A stretch of DNA of 64,000 bases from Kosakonia sp. H02 (GCA_030704225.1 CP131915.1:2914001-2978000), one strand, 5' to 3'; counted from the stretch's first letter, positions 35,138-44,235 are shown. A program made the numbers and translations. Notes: generated by a model not told the origin, from the sequence alone.

Positions 35138-35378
35138 AGTGTATCCTGCAATCAGGGGCGCTGTGGCCCGGACGTACCCCGTAGGGTCACTGAATTGTTA
35201 ATGAACTGGGATTCTAGTTAACCTGTCGGCGACAATTTTTGATTTGAGGCAGTTAAATGCGTATTGATACTGCCAATAATCCTTGCCTATTTATTACGTA
35301 ATTGTTGATGTGCGCCGCTATGCCGATTCTGGATTGTGGCAAAATAGCAGTCATTATCATTTCAGGGAGTCATCGCTC

Positions 35379-35903
35379 GTGTTGGAAAAATTGCGCTCAC
35401 GTCTTGTTCATATTGGCCCGTCGTTGCTTAGTGTGCCGGTTAAGCTCACGCCGTTTTCCCTCAAACGTCAGGTGCTGGAGCAGGTGCTGCGTTGGCAATT
35501 CCAACAGGCGCTGGCGGATGGAGAGCTTGAGTTTCTCGAAGGCCGCTGGTTAAGTATTCAGGTTCGAGATATTGGCCTGACGTGGTATACCTCTGTTGAG
35601 GACGGGCAGATGATCGTGCGTGAATCTGCCGACGCGGATGTCAGTTTCAGTGCCGATGCCAGTGATTTGCTGATGATTGCCGCACGTAAACAAGATCCGG
35701 ATACGCTTTTCTTCCAGCGTCGGCTGGTTATTGAAGGGGATACGGAACTTGGGCTGTATGTCAAAAACCTGATGGACGCCATTGAACTGGAGCAGATGCC
35801 AAAACCCCTGCGGGTGATGCTGCTGCAACTGGCGGGATTTGTTGAGGCTGGCCTGCAAACGCCGCCTGCAACGACACAACCTTCTGTAGGTGAGCCATGC
35901 TGA
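35379..35903 (+). CDS. ubiT: UbiT, SCP2-domain ubiquinone biosynthesis accessory factor
   Basis: The 174-residue product is an SCP2-like lipid-binding protein (YhbT), which carries hydrophobic ubiquinone intermediates for the UbiU-UbiV hydroxylases under anaerobiosis. I chose the GTG start at 35379 (MLEKLRSRLVHIGPS) behind CAGGGAG; an ATG at 35283 would add 32 residues with no family counterpart. The SCP2 segment includes DADVSFSADASDLL and LVIEGDTELGL. Its stop overlaps the yhbS ATG by seven bases. Confidence 0.93.
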   Translation: MLEKLRSRLVHIGPSLLSVPVKLTPFSLKRQVLEQVLRWQFQQALADGELEFLEGRWLSIQVRDIGLTWYTSVEDGQMIVRESADADVSFSADASDLLMIAARKQDPDTLFFQRRLVIEGDTELGLYVKNLMDAIELEQMPKPLRVMLLQLAGFVEAGLQTPPATTQPSVGEPC

Positions 35904-36400
35904 TTAGAGTTGAAATTCCCATTGATGCACCCGGCATTGATGCCCTGCTGCGCCGCAGCTTTGGCGGCGAGGCCGAAGCCTCACTGGTGCACGATCTGCG
36001 CGAAGACGGTTTGATCACGCTGGGATGTGTTGCGACCGACGATGAAGGACAAGTGATTGGTTATGTTGCTTTCAGCCCCGTCACCGTCGCGGGTGAAGAG
36101 TTACAGTGGGTCGGGCTGGCACCCCTGGCGGTAGACGAGCCGTATCGCGGGCAGGGCATTGCCCGCCAGCTGGTGTACGAAGGGCTGGATTCACTCAATG
36201 AATTTGGCTATGCCGCAGCGGTCACGCTGGGCGACCCGGCATTTTACAGCCGTCTGGGGTTTGAAAAGGCCACAAAATATGATTTACGCTGCCGCTGGCC
36301 GCAAAGCGAAGAGGCCTTTTTAGTGCATCGCCTCGCGGACGACGCCTTCAACGGCGTAAGCGGTCAGGTGGAATATAGCGATCACTTCAATCGCCTTTAA
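35897..36400 (+). CDS. yhbS: YhbS, GNAT-family N-acetyltransferase
   Basis: The 167-residue product is a GNAT fold protein with the acetyl-CoA-binding motif around LAVDEPYRGQGIARQLV and a C-terminal FYSRLGFEKA element. The substrate is not established. It overlaps ubiT by seven bases, so it is probably translated from the same message. Its last 14 bases overlap the end of the convergent yhbQ. Confidence 0.92.
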   Translation: MLIRVEIPIDAPGIDALLRRSFGGEAEASLVHDLREDGLITLGCVATDDEGQVIGYVAFSPVTVAGEELQWVGLAPLAVDEPYRGQGIARQLVYEGLDSLNEFGYAAAVTLGDPAFYSRLGFEKATKYDLRCRWPQSEEAFLVHRLADDAFNGVSGQVEYSDHFNRL

Positions 36401-36689
36401 CCGCAGGCGTTAACAGGCTTTCCCGCAGCGCTTCGAAAGAGCCATCTCCGGCGACGAGGCGCTCTTTCTGGCGCTTGGTGAGCTGCTTAATGCGATATTC
36501 CAGCCGCAGTGCCAGCGACCTTTCGCCGATTTGCGCCTCAAAGACCAGTTCCAGCGCGCCTTTCCCCCGTAACGCTTTTGCCCCTTTTCCCGTTTGATGT
36601 TGCGTAAAACGACGCGGTACATCGGTGGTAATACCGGTGTAGAGCATGTTGTCGTGCGTGCGAATGAGATAGAGAAACCAGGGCGTCAT
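36387..36689 (-). CDS. yhbQ: YhbQ, GIY-YIG nuclease-like protein
   Basis: The 100-residue product is a small stand-alone GIY-YIG domain protein of the UPF0213/YhbQ type. The signature residues appear as FLYLIRT and LYTGITTDVPRRFTQH; the Arg and the late Glu (AEYR/LEYR segment) are conserved. A DNA-damage-related role has been proposed. The start is MTPWFLYL at 36689; an upstream Met at 36728 adds 13 unsupported residues. It overlaps yhbS tail-to-tail by 14 bases. Confidence 0.92.
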   Translation of the reverse strand: MTPWFLYLIRTHDNMLYTGITTDVPRRFTQHQTGKGAKALRGKGALELVFEAQIGERSLALRLEYRIKQLTKRQKERLVAGDGSFEALRESLLTPAVKGD

Positions 36690-36742
36690 GGCGATGTTCG
36701 GTATGTTAAGGTGAACGAAAAATAGCACGGAGAAGAGAAAAA

Positions 36743-37180
36743 ATGGAGACTCTTGCGGCCATTAACCACTGGCTGGCGAAACAGCACGTTGTCACCTGGT
36801 GTGTGGCGAAGGGCGGAGAGTTATGGTGTGCCAACGCCTTTTATTTTTACGATCCGCAAGCTGTCGCCTTTTATGTGCTGAGTGAAGAGAGCACTCGTCA
36901 CGCGCAAATGACCGGACAGAAAGCAAATGTTGCAGGCACGGTCAACGGCCAGCCAAAAACGGTGGCGCTGATCCGCGGCATCCAGTTTGCAGGCGAAATT
37001 CGTCGCCTGGAAGAGGCGGAAAGCGCGGCGCTGCGGGCGCAGTACAACCGGCGCTTTCCGGTGGCTCGCGCGTTGTCAGCCCCGATGTGGGAGATTCGCC
37101 TGAGCGAAATCAAGTTCACCGACAACACGCTGGGGTTTGGCAAAAAACTTCACTGGCGTCGCGGCTCAGGCGCCGAGTAA
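36743..37180 (+). CDS. yhbP: YhbP, UPF0306 flavin-binding-like protein
   Basis: The 145-residue product (E. coli 147) belongs to the pyridoxamine-phosphate-oxidase-like split barrel group (UPF0306). Visible conserved segments are HVVTWCVAKGGELWCANAFY-type strand pairs and FYVLSEESTRHA. The biochemical role is unknown. Its 3' end overlaps yhbO on the other strand by 15 bases, leaving no room for a separate terminator. Confidence 0.9.
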   Translation: METLAAINHWLAKQHVVTWCVAKGGELWCANAFYFYDPQAVAFYVLSEESTRHAQMTGQKANVAGTVNGQPKTVALIRGIQFAGEIRRLEEAESAALRAQYNRRFPVARALSAPMWEIRLSEIKFTDNTLGFGKKLHWRRGSGAE

Positions 37181-37684
37181 GCGCAGCGCTTCGCGGTTAA
37201 ATGCCGGTAAATCATCGGGAGTGCGGCTGGTGACCAGTTGATCTTTATCGACCACCACTTCCTGGTCGAAGAACTCTGCCCCGGCATTTTTCACATCGAT
37301 CACTATCGGTTTCACCGCCGTCAGTTTACGCCCGCGAATCACATCCGCGCTGATTAACAGCTGCGGGCCGTGGCAAATAGCGAAAACGGGTTTACCGGTG
37401 TTAATAAAGTCGCGTGTGAATGTCACAAAACGATCATCCCCGCGCAGCGAATCCGGCGAGTGTCCACCCGGTAGCAGCAGCGCGTCAAAATCAGCCGGAC
37501 GGACTTCATCAATGGCTTTATCAATAGGCACTTCGGCTTCGCCTTTCTTGCCTTTAACGGTTTTCCCGGCTTGCTTCTCAATGGTGATAACCTCATGCCC
37601 GGCTTTACGAAACGCCTCTGCCGGAGAGGTGAATTCTGAATCTTCAAACTCGTCGGTGATCAAGACCGCAATTTTCTTGCTCAT
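37166..37684 (-). CDS. yhbO: YhbO, DJ-1/PfpI-family stress protein
   Basis: The 172-residue product has the E. coli length. It is a DJ-1/PfpI superfamily member with the nucleophile elbow FAICHGPQLL, catalytic Cys104, and the acidic partner in the N-terminal DEFEDSE segment. E. coli YhbO protects against oxidative, thermal and pH stress and has been described as a glyoxalase/deglycase, although the deglycase activity is debated. It is convergent with yhbP and divergent from yraR. Confidence 0.95.
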   Translation of the reverse strand: MSKKIAVLITDEFEDSEFTSPAEAFRKAGHEVITIEKQAGKTVKGKKGEAEVPIDKAIDEVRPADFDALLLPGGHSPDSLRGDDRFVTFTRDFINTGKPVFAICHGPQLLISADVIRGRKLTAVKPIVIDVKNAGAEFFDQEVVVDKDQLVTSRTPDDLPAFNREALRLLGA

Positions 37685-37802
37685 ACTTCCTCCGTTGTTT
37701 TTGCTTCAGAAAGAGAGTTATCCATACTTAACTCACAACTAACAGTAAGCCTGGTTCACAAGGCTGACATTGCAAGGCGGATTCGTCTGCAAAGGAGACG
37801 AG

Positions 37803-38456
37803 ATGCAACGAGTATTAATCACCGGCGCGACCGGTTTAGTGGGCGGGCACTTATTACGGCTGTTAATTAATGAGCCGCGAGTGAGCGCCATTGCCGCGCC
37901 CACACGCCGCCCATTACAGGGATTTCCCGGTGTCGATAACCCGCACGACCCGCAATTAAGTGATGCGCTGGCACTGGTCACCGATCCCGTGGATACGGTT
38001 TTTTGCTGCCTGGGAACCACGCGGCGGGAAGCGGGCAGTAAAGAAGCGTTCGTGCATGCGGATTATACGCTGGTGGTGGATACGGCATTAACCGGGCAGC
38101 GGTTGGGTGCAAAACAGATGCTGGTGGTCAGTTCGATGGGAGCTAACGCCCGTTCTCCCTTTTTCTACAACCGGGTGAAAGGGGAGATGGAAAACGCGCT
38201 GATTGCGCAAGGGTGGCCATCACTGACGATTGTTCGCCCGTCGATGTTGCTGGGCGATCGGGAAAAAAAGCGTGTTAATGAATCCCTGCTTGCGCCGATT
38301 TTTCGCCTGCTGCCCGGCAACTGGAAGTCAATTTCTGCGCAGGATGTCGCGCGTGCGCTGCTGGCCTCGGCATTTTCTGCCTCCGACCGCGGTGTTCAGG
38401 TGATTGAATCCGCGCAGTTGCGCGAGATTGCGGCAGAGAGCCCGTTTGCAAAATAA
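37803..38456 (+). CDS. yraR: YraR, NAD(P)-binding Rossmann-fold protein
   Basis: The 217-residue product (E. coli 211) is an atypical short-chain dehydrogenase/NAD(P)H-binding protein. The nucleotide-binding motif VLITGATGLVGGHLLR is at the N-terminus, and VFCCLGTTRREAGSKEAF and a SSMGANARSPFFYNRVKGEME segment with the catalytic-type Tyr-x3-Lys follow. The substrate is unknown. I chose the ATG at 37803 after AAAGGAGACG. Confidence 0.92.
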   Translation: MQRVLITGATGLVGGHLLRLLINEPRVSAIAAPTRRPLQGFPGVDNPHDPQLSDALALVTDPVDTVFCCLGTTRREAGSKEAFVHADYTLVVDTALTGQRLGAKQMLVVSSMGANARSPFFYNRVKGEMENALIAQGWPSLTIVRPSMLLGDREKKRVNESLLAPIFRLLPGNWKSISAQDVARALLASAFSASDRGVQVIESAQLREIAAESPFAK

Positions 38457-38510
38457 GAATTCAGGCGTACTATTCCTGGGCTTAAAACCACAACATCCCC
38501 GGGGAATGCT

Positions 38511-39548
38511 ATGACTGGTCAGTCTTCACCTCAGGCGGCAACACCGATTCAGTGGTGGAAACCCGCACTGTTCTTTCTTGTTGTTATCGTTGGTCTTTGG
38601 TACGTGAAATGGCAGCCGTATTACGGTAAAGCCTTTACCGCCGCCGAGACACACAGCATTGGTAAATCAATTCTTGCTCAGGCCGATTCCAGCCCGTTTC
38701 AGGCGGCACTGGACTACGCCATGGTCTATTTTCTTGCCGTCTGGAAAGCGGCGGTTCTTGGCGTACTGCTGGGCTCGCTTATCCAGGTGCTGATCCCGCG
38801 CGACTGGCTGTTGCGCACACTCGGTCAGCAGCGCTTTCGCGGCACGCTATTAGGTACGTTGTTCTCCTTGCCGGGCATGATGTGCTCATGCTGCGCCGCG
38901 CCGGTTGCCGCCGGTATGCGTCGCCAGCGTGTGTCGATGGGCGGTGCGCTCGCGTTCTGGATGGGCAACCCGCTATTAAACCCGGCGACGCTGGTGTTTA
39001 TGGGCTTTGTGCTTGGCTGGCATTTCGCTGCTATCCGCCTGGTCGCCGGGCTGGTGACGGTGCTGGGTGTGGCGATGCTGGTACAGACGCTGGTGAAAGA
39101 GAGCCCGCAGCAGGCGGACGCGGTGGATATCACGTTGCCGGAACCGCAGGGGAGCTTTATGGCGCGCTGGGGCAGGGCGCTGTGGCAACTCTTCTGGAGC
39201 ACCATCCCGGTCTATATTCTTGCCGTGCTGGTGCTCGGTGCCGCGCGCGTCTGGTTATTTCCGCATGCGGATGGCGCAGTAGATAACACCGTGCTGTGGG
39301 TGATTGCGATGGCGATTGTCGGCTGCCTGTTTGTTATCCCAACGGCGGCGGAAATCCCGATTGTGCAAACCATGATGCTGGCGGGCATGGGTATGGCTCC
39401 TGCGCTGGCGCTGCTGATCACGCTGCCTGCGGTGAGCCTGCCGTCACTTATCATGTTGCGTAAGTCTTTCCCGGCAAAAGCGCTGTGGATGACTGGCGGA
39501 CTGGTCGCGCTGTGCGGCATGTTAACCGGGTTTATCGCGCTGGTGTAA
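38511..39548 (+). CDS. yraQ: YraQ, DUF318/ArsP-type permease
   Basis: The 345-residue product (E. coli 346) is an inner-membrane protein with about eight helices in two similar halves, related to the ArsP/SaoE permeases (formerly DUF318). A Cys cluster in LPGMMCSCCAAPVAAG, near the start of a helix, resembles the metal- or thiol-binding region of the family, and WMGNPLLNPATL is conserved. The substrate in enterics is unknown; transport of an arsenical or other thiophile is possible by family analogy. Confidence 0.92.
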   Translation: MTGQSSPQAATPIQWWKPALFFLVVIVGLWYVKWQPYYGKAFTAAETHSIGKSILAQADSSPFQAALDYAMVYFLAVWKAAVLGVLLGSLIQVLIPRDWLLRTLGQQRFRGTLLGTLFSLPGMMCSCCAAPVAAGMRRQRVSMGGALAFWMGNPLLNPATLVFMGFVLGWHFAAIRLVAGLVTVLGVAMLVQTLVKESPQQADAVDITLPEPQGSFMARWGRALWQLFWSTIPVYILAVLVLGAARVWLFPHADGAVDNTVLWVIAMAIVGCLFVIPTAAEIPIVQTMMLAGMGMAPALALLITLPAVSLPSLIMLRKSFPAKALWMTGGLVALCGMLTGFIALV

Positions 39549-39562
39549 GGTTTGACAGTGAT

Positions 39563-39593
39563 AAAAAAACCCGGTTATGAACCGGGCTTTTTT
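39563..39593. terminator. Bidirectional terminator between yraQ and dolP
   Basis: The stem AAAAAAACCCGGTT / AACCGGGCTTTTTT with an ATG loop has an A-tract on one side and a T-tract on the other. It serves the convergent yraQ and dolP genes. Confidence 0.9.
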
Positions 39594-39594
39594 A

Positions 39595-40170
39595 CTATTT
39601 GAGGAGGGTGAACGCGGTAGTGACGTGTTTCACCCCGCTGACGCGGCTGGCGATATCTGCCGCCGCCTGGCCTTCACGTTGGGTAACGAGGCCCATCAGG
39701 AACACTTCGCCATTTTCCGTGGTCACTTTCACATTGGATGATTTCACCTGATCGCTGCCCAGCAATTGCGAGCGGACTTTGGTGGTTATCCAGGTGTCGG
39801 AAGAGGCGGTTCCCAGGCCAATCGGCTGACCCTGGCGGATCTCGTTAAAGACTTCGGTTGCGCCTTCAACGCCAATGGCAATCTGTTTTGCCCGGGAAGA
39901 GAGATCGGTCGTCGGAGCCTGACCGGTCAACAGCACTTTCCCCTGGTACGCCGTAACGTTAACCCGCGCTTCTTTCTTAATTTGCTCATCTTTTGACAGG
40001 GCGCTGTTCACACGCAGTTCCAGAGTGCTGTCATCAACCTGGGTTCCTACGGTACGTGGATCCGTTGCCGCTTTCGTGCCGACGGCGGCAGAACCGACCA
40101 CCACTGCGCCAACACAACCCTGTAGCAGCAGTGCGGAAATAAGGACTGCGAGGGGCGTAAATGCCTTCAT
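39595..40170 (-). CDS. dolP: DolP (YraP), outer-membrane BON-domain lipoprotein
   Basis: The 191-residue product has the E. coli length. The lipobox LLLQGC gives Cys19 as the lipidated residue. Two BON domains follow (about 45-112 and 120-190, the second with GEVFLMGLVTQREGQAAADIA-type repeats). DolP binds anionic phospholipid at division sites and supports outer-membrane integrity. It is last in the lpoA-yraN-diaA-dolP operon, nine bases after diaA. Confidence 0.96.
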   Translation of the reverse strand: MKAFTPLAVLISALLLQGCVGAVVVGSAAVGTKAATDPRTVGTQVDDSTLELRVNSALSKDEQIKKEARVNVTAYQGKVLLTGQAPTTDLSSRAKQIAIGVEGATEVFNEIRQGQPIGLGTASSDTWITTKVRSQLLGSDQVKSSNVKVTTENGEVFLMGLVTQREGQAAADIASRVSGVKHVTTAFTLLK

Positions 40171-40179
40171 GTGTACTCC

Positions 40180-40770
40180 TTAATCATCCTGGTGAGGAAA
40201 AAGCGTGTTATCAATCAGATCGCATAAGCAATTCACCGTCAGCATGTGCATTTCCTGGATGCGTGCACTGCGGTGGGAAGGAATACGAATTTCCACGTCC
40301 TGCGGCCCCAGTAAACCTGCCAGCTCACCGCCGTCATAGCCGGTCAGTGCGATGATGGACATATCGCGCGTCACTGCCGCTTCCACGGCTTTAACGATAT
40401 CGCGACTGTTTCCCCGCGTTGAGATCGCCAGCAGGATATCGCCGTTATGGCCGAGCGCGCGCACCTGCTTGGCGTAAATCTCATCATGTAAGCGGTCGTT
40501 TGCTATCGCGGTTAAGACCACATTATCGGTATTAAGTGCAATGGCGGGTAAACTGGGACGCTCCGTTTCAAAACGGTTGATCATGCTGGCAGCAAAATGC
40601 TGTGCGTTGGCGGCGGAAGTGCCGTTGCCACAACAGAGGATTTTGTTGCCGTTAAGCAGGGAGTGAACCATCGTCATGGCTGCGCGGGAAATAGCATCTG
40701 GCAACGCTTCCGCCGCCGCAATTTGGGTTTGAATGCTTTCCGTAAAGCAGACTTTAATTCGTTCGAGCAC
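40180..40770 (-). CDS. diaA: DiaA, DnaA initiator-associating protein
   Basis: The 196-residue product is a SIS-domain protein similar to GmhA. In E. coli, DiaA forms a tetramer that binds DnaA domain I and promotes DnaA loading at oriC for timely initiation. The SIS segment includes LCCGNGTSAANAQHFAASM and LLAISTRGNSRDIVKAVE. It is in the operon between yraN and dolP. Confidence 0.96.
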   Translation of the reverse strand: MLERIKVCFTESIQTQIAAAEALPDAISRAAMTMVHSLLNGNKILCCGNGTSAANAQHFAASMINRFETERPSLPAIALNTDNVVLTAIANDRLHDEIYAKQVRALGHNGDILLAISTRGNSRDIVKAVEAAVTRDMSIIALTGYDGGELAGLLGPQDVEIRIPSHRSARIQEMHMLTVNCLCDLIDNTLFPHQDD

Positions 40771-40792
40771 GGTAATCCCTATAATTCAGCAA

Positions 40793-41188
40793 TTATGAGT
40801 GGTCGTTAAACGCGTTTTGTATCCACTCAACGTCATTTCCGGTGAAGGCTACCACATCAAACCGGCAATCCACAGTATCAAAACTCCCATTGTGCCGGGC
40901 AAGCCACAAACGGGCGGTGTGCAGCAGTTTGCGCTGTTTGGCGAGCGTAATGCTGCTCGCTGCGCCGCCAAAACGCGCCGATTTGCGATAGCGAACTTCG
41001 ACAAAAACGGTGGCGTTGCCGTGGCGCATTATCAGGTCGATTTCGCCGCCGCGCTCGCGCGCATTGGCGGCGATAAACCGCAGTCCTTTGCCTTCCAGCC
41101 AGCGACGCGCCTGCATTTCCCACGCGTCGCCAGTTTGTTTCCGAGTTAGTTCGCCGGGACGATTTGTCCCTGTTGGTATTTTAGCCAT
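40793..41188 (-). CDS. yraN: YraN, UPF0102 endonuclease-like protein
   Basis: The 131-residue product has the E. coli length. It has an endonuclease-like fold (UPF0102) with the motif GGEIDLIMRHG...VFVEVRYR, in which the Glu, Asp and the ExK-like ...EVR set resemble a restriction-type nuclease core. The function is unproven. Its start lies 43 bases inside the 3' end of lpoA on the same strand, so it is translationally coupled. Confidence 0.93.
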   Translation of the reverse strand: MAKIPTGTNRPGELTRKQTGDAWEMQARRWLEGKGLRFIAANARERGGEIDLIMRHGNATVFVEVRYRKSARFGGAASSITLAKQRKLLHTARLWLARHNGSFDTVDCRFDVVAFTGNDVEWIQNAFNDHS

Positions 41189-43269
41189 GACAACTTCCTG
41201 TTGATCACGCAGTCCTGAGTGGCGGTCAGATCGCCGGTATTGCCATTCAGCTCAAAGCCCGGCACCTGACGCATTTGCGAGAAATTATTCGCCAGCGACC
41301 AGGCATCCGCGCCCATCGCATACAGACGCGCCAGCGAATAATCGTTGTTGACGCTTCTGAGCGCCTGCTGCATCAGCGACGGGTTCGCGCCAGCCAGCAT
41401 CGGAATTTCGTTAAACTGCAAACCGTCCATTTCGAGGCGGAAGTCCGGGCCTGCGCCGCCCTGAGCGCTGCGCGAGCTGGCATAGAGCATCACGCCGCTC
41501 TGGCTGCCGGTACGCAGGGTGATCATCGGTTTAATAAGCGCAATCTCATCCTGGGTTGCCAGGATGTAAACCGCATCAATACTGCCGCTACCGCTGATTT
41601 GCGCCTCGGTCGGCGGTGCCGGAATATTCAGGCCGCCAATGGTCACGCCTTGCTGCTGTGGCAGGCTGGATGTTACCGGGCTGCCGGTCATGGCGATGCC
41701 AGAGCCGCCGTTCAGGCCCATACGTAATTCGGCGGTCGAACCGAATTTTTGCGCCAGCACCACGCTGCCGCCGAGGTTTTTCCACTCATCCGCAAATGCG
41801 TTGCTGACGCGCTCGCCCAGAGCGCTGCGCGGAACCAGCAGCAGGGGCGCATGGCGACCCTGATCGTGGATATGGCGCGCGGCATCGCGGGCTTCATCTT
41901 CCGGCGAGAGGGCGAAATAACAGATATTCGGGCGGTTTTCGATTTGCTCCGGCTGGTTGAGGGCCAGCACATTCAGCGCCGTATGGCTGCGCATCAACTC
42001 TTCAACATGATTTTTCAGCAACGGGCCGACCACGATGCTGGCTCCGTCTTGCTGAACCTGGTTGAGGATCTGATCCATCGGCTGCGCGCTGGTGTCGTAG
42101 ATTTTCAGTTCCGCACCAGGGTTCGCAGGTGTGGCGGCTGTGGTGGCCGGTTGCGTGGCGTTGGGGTCTGTCGTTGCCGGTGCAGGCTCCTGTTCTGAAG
42201 GTGTGGCAGCTGCGTCGTTTGTGGTATCCGTGGCACTCTGCGCTGGGCTGTCCGGAGCCTGAACCTGTTGAGCATCCGGTGCGGCAACGTTCTGCTGCGC
42301 CTGGGCGTCGGTCAGATCGGCAACATTGGCCTGAGAAGGGCTGACGACATCCGTCGATGCAGACTGCGCCACCTGCTGCGGGACGGCCGGGCCGGAAACC
42401 GGAGATGCGCCGTTTTTCGCCGCTTCAAAACCTTGTTGGATCGCGCGGCCAAACACCGCAGCCTGGCCATTTAACGGTAGCAACAGGGCAATTTTATTGG
42501 TCGACGCGGGTTTGAAGTTTTGCAGATTCGAGAGCTGGCTCGGCAACATTTTCGCCGCCGGATTTTGCGGGTAGCGGGTCTGCCAGTCGGTAATGCCGGC
42601 TTTCAGCATGTTGGGATCGTTGCGGTTATCAAACCACATACGTTGCAAATCGAGCCAGCCTTGCAAGGTCACTTCATCGGCGTTGATTACCAGCGATCTC
42701 GCCTGATCCTGCGTCATGGACGCCAGCGCTTGCCAGGTGGCATCAATATTTTTCTGTTGATCTTCCGGCTTGCTTAGCAGCGGTTGCTGGGCAATCAGGG
42801 CGCGCAGCAGGGTTAATGACGGTTTGCCCTGGGCGGCGGTAATGCCGATTTGCCAGTAACGCGCCTGTTGGTTTTGTTCAAGTGTGGCGGGATCGATTTT
42901 ATCGAGTAACGTCTGTGCTCCGGCAAAATCCCGTTGCGCCAGTTTCATCTCGGCGGAGAGCAGCGAGTATTCTTTACGCTGACTATCGTTCAGATCCTGT
43001 GGCAACTGACCATATAACTCGCTTGCCTGCTGGGTTTTGCCTTCTTTGAGCAGTGCACGAATGGCGAGTAATTGCCAGTTGGTCTTGCTATCATCTGTGC
43101 TTTGCTGCATTTGATGCAGGTAATAGCCAGAATCAGCCTGCGCTGAACCCTCCATATGCGAGGTGCTCTGGTCTGTCGATTGCGTGCCGCAACCTGCAAA
43201 TAGCAGGGCGGCCAGCACCACAGGCAGGCAGCGCGTGGCTTTCGAACGTAGTAATTTTGACGGTAGCAT
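41146..43269 (-). CDS. lpoA: LpoA, outer-membrane activator of PBP1A
   Basis: The 707-residue product is longer than E. coli LpoA (678). A signal peptide and lipobox LLFAGC give Cys27. The N-terminal helical TPR-like domain (about 30-255) and the C-terminal periplasmic-binding-protein-like domain match well. Between about residues 285 and 395 lies a Gln/Ala/Pro/Asp/Thr-rich linker, expanded relative to E. coli. LpoA spans from the outer membrane to stimulate transpeptidation by PBP1A (MrcA). It is divergent from rsmI across 61 bases. Confidence 0.96.
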   Translation of the reverse strand: MLPSKLLRSKATRCLPVVLAALLFAGCGTQSTDQSTSHMEGSAQADSGYYLHQMQQSTDDSKTNWQLLAIRALLKEGKTQQASELYGQLPQDLNDSQRKEYSLLSAEMKLAQRDFAGAQTLLDKIDPATLEQNQQARYWQIGITAAQGKPSLTLLRALIAQQPLLSKPEDQQKNIDATWQALASMTQDQARSLVINADEVTLQGWLDLQRMWFDNRNDPNMLKAGITDWQTRYPQNPAAKMLPSQLSNLQNFKPASTNKIALLLPLNGQAAVFGRAIQQGFEAAKNGASPVSGPAVPQQVAQSASTDVVSPSQANVADLTDAQAQQNVAAPDAQQVQAPDSPAQSATDTTNDAAATPSEQEPAPATTDPNATQPATTAATPANPGAELKIYDTSAQPMDQILNQVQQDGASIVVGPLLKNHVEELMRSHTALNVLALNQPEQIENRPNICYFALSPEDEARDAARHIHDQGRHAPLLLVPRSALGERVSNAFADEWKNLGGSVVLAQKFGSTAELRMGLNGGSGIAMTGSPVTSSLPQQQGVTIGGLNIPAPPTEAQISGSGSIDAVYILATQDEIALIKPMITLRTGSQSGVMLYASSRSAQGGAGPDFRLEMDGLQFNEIPMLAGANPSLMQQALRSVNNDYSLARLYAMGADAWSLANNFSQMRQVPGFELNGNTGDLTATQDCVINRKLSWLKYQQGQIVPAN

Positions 43270-43330
43270 TCTGTATCCAGTGAAATTTTTACGCAGTGCT
43301 CAATATTAAATCGGCAATACGGATGAAACA

Positions 43331-44191
43331 ATGAAACAACACGAATCGGCGGAGAATTCTCAAGGTCAGCTTTATATTGTACCTACTCCCATCGGGAATT
43401 TGGCTGATATTACTCAACGCGCATTAACCGTGTTGCAAGCCGTTGATTTAATTGCCGCTGAGGATACCCGCCACACCGGTTTACTGCTTCAGCACTTTGC
43501 CATTAATGCCCGGATGTTTGCGCTGCATGACCATAACGAGCAGCAAAAAGCAGAGTCGTTGGTGGCGAAGCTAAAAGAAGGGCAGAACATTGCGCTGGTT
43601 TCCGATGCCGGCACGCCACTGATTAACGATCCGGGTTATCACCTGGTGCGTATCTGCCGCGAAGCCGGTATTCGCGTTGTCCCGCTGCCTGGCCCCTGCG
43701 CGGCAATTGCGGCACTCAGCGCTGCCGGTTTGCCCTCCGATCGTTTTTGTTACGAAGGATTTCTGCCCGCCAAATCTAAAGGGCGGCGCGATACGTTAAA
43801 AGCGCTGGAAACCGAAAGCCGCACGCTCATTTTCTATGAATCAACCCATCGTCTGCTGGAAAGCCTGGAAGATATGGTTACGGTGTGGGGCGAATCCCGC
43901 TACGTTGTGCTGGCCCGCGAGCTGACCAAAACCTGGGAAACCATTCAGGGCGCACCGGTCGGTGAGCTGTTGGCCTGGGTTAAAGAGGATGAAAACCGCC
44001 GCAAAGGCGAGATGGTGCTGATTGTCGAAGGCCACAAAGCCCAGGAAGACGAACTGCCCGCCGACGCCCTGCGTACGTTGGCACTGCTGCAAGCCGAGTT
44101 ACCTCTGAAGAAAGCTGCTGCACTGGCCGCCGAAATCCACGGCGTGAAGAAAAATGCGCTGTATAAGTACGCGCTGGAACAGCAAGGGTAA
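43331..44191 (+). CDS. rsmI: RsmI, 16S rRNA C1402 2'-O-methyltransferase
   Basis: The 286-residue product has the E. coli length. It is a class III (tetrapyrrole methylase-fold) SAM-dependent methyltransferase that 2'-O-methylates C1402 in the decoding centre. The start IVPTPIGNLADIT and the motifs AEDTRHT, SDAGTPLINDPG and GEMVLIVEG are characteristic. In E. coli fimbrial genes lie between this gene and the aga cluster; here it converges directly on agaD with 44 bases between stops. Confidence 0.97.
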   Translation: MKQHESAENSQGQLYIVPTPIGNLADITQRALTVLQAVDLIAAEDTRHTGLLLQHFAINARMFALHDHNEQQKAESLVAKLKEGQNIALVSDAGTPLINDPGYHLVRICREAGIRVVPLPGPCAAIAALSAAGLPSDRFCYEGFLPAKSKGRRDTLKALETESRTLIFYESTHRLLESLEDMVTVWGESRYVVLARELTKTWETIQGAPVGELLAWVKEDENRRKGEMVLIVEGHKAQEDELPADALRTLALLQAELPLKKAAALAAEIHGVKKNALYKYALEQQG

Positions 44192-44235
44192 GCCGCATGA
44201 TGACCGGGGCGCAGCAACCGCGCGCCCCGACCCTG

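Noticed and set aside
35138..35378. FNR sites in the ubiU-ubiT divergent region
   Set aside because: Two TTGAT half-sites are present (35239-35243 and 35264-35268), but neither has an ATCAA partner at the right spacing. Anaerobic control is plausible from E. coli but not shown by the sequence.
44206..44228. Terminator between convergent rsmI and agaD
   Set aside because: A GGGGCGC / GCGCCCC hairpin exists, but neither strand has a T-tract, so I did not list it as a terminator.
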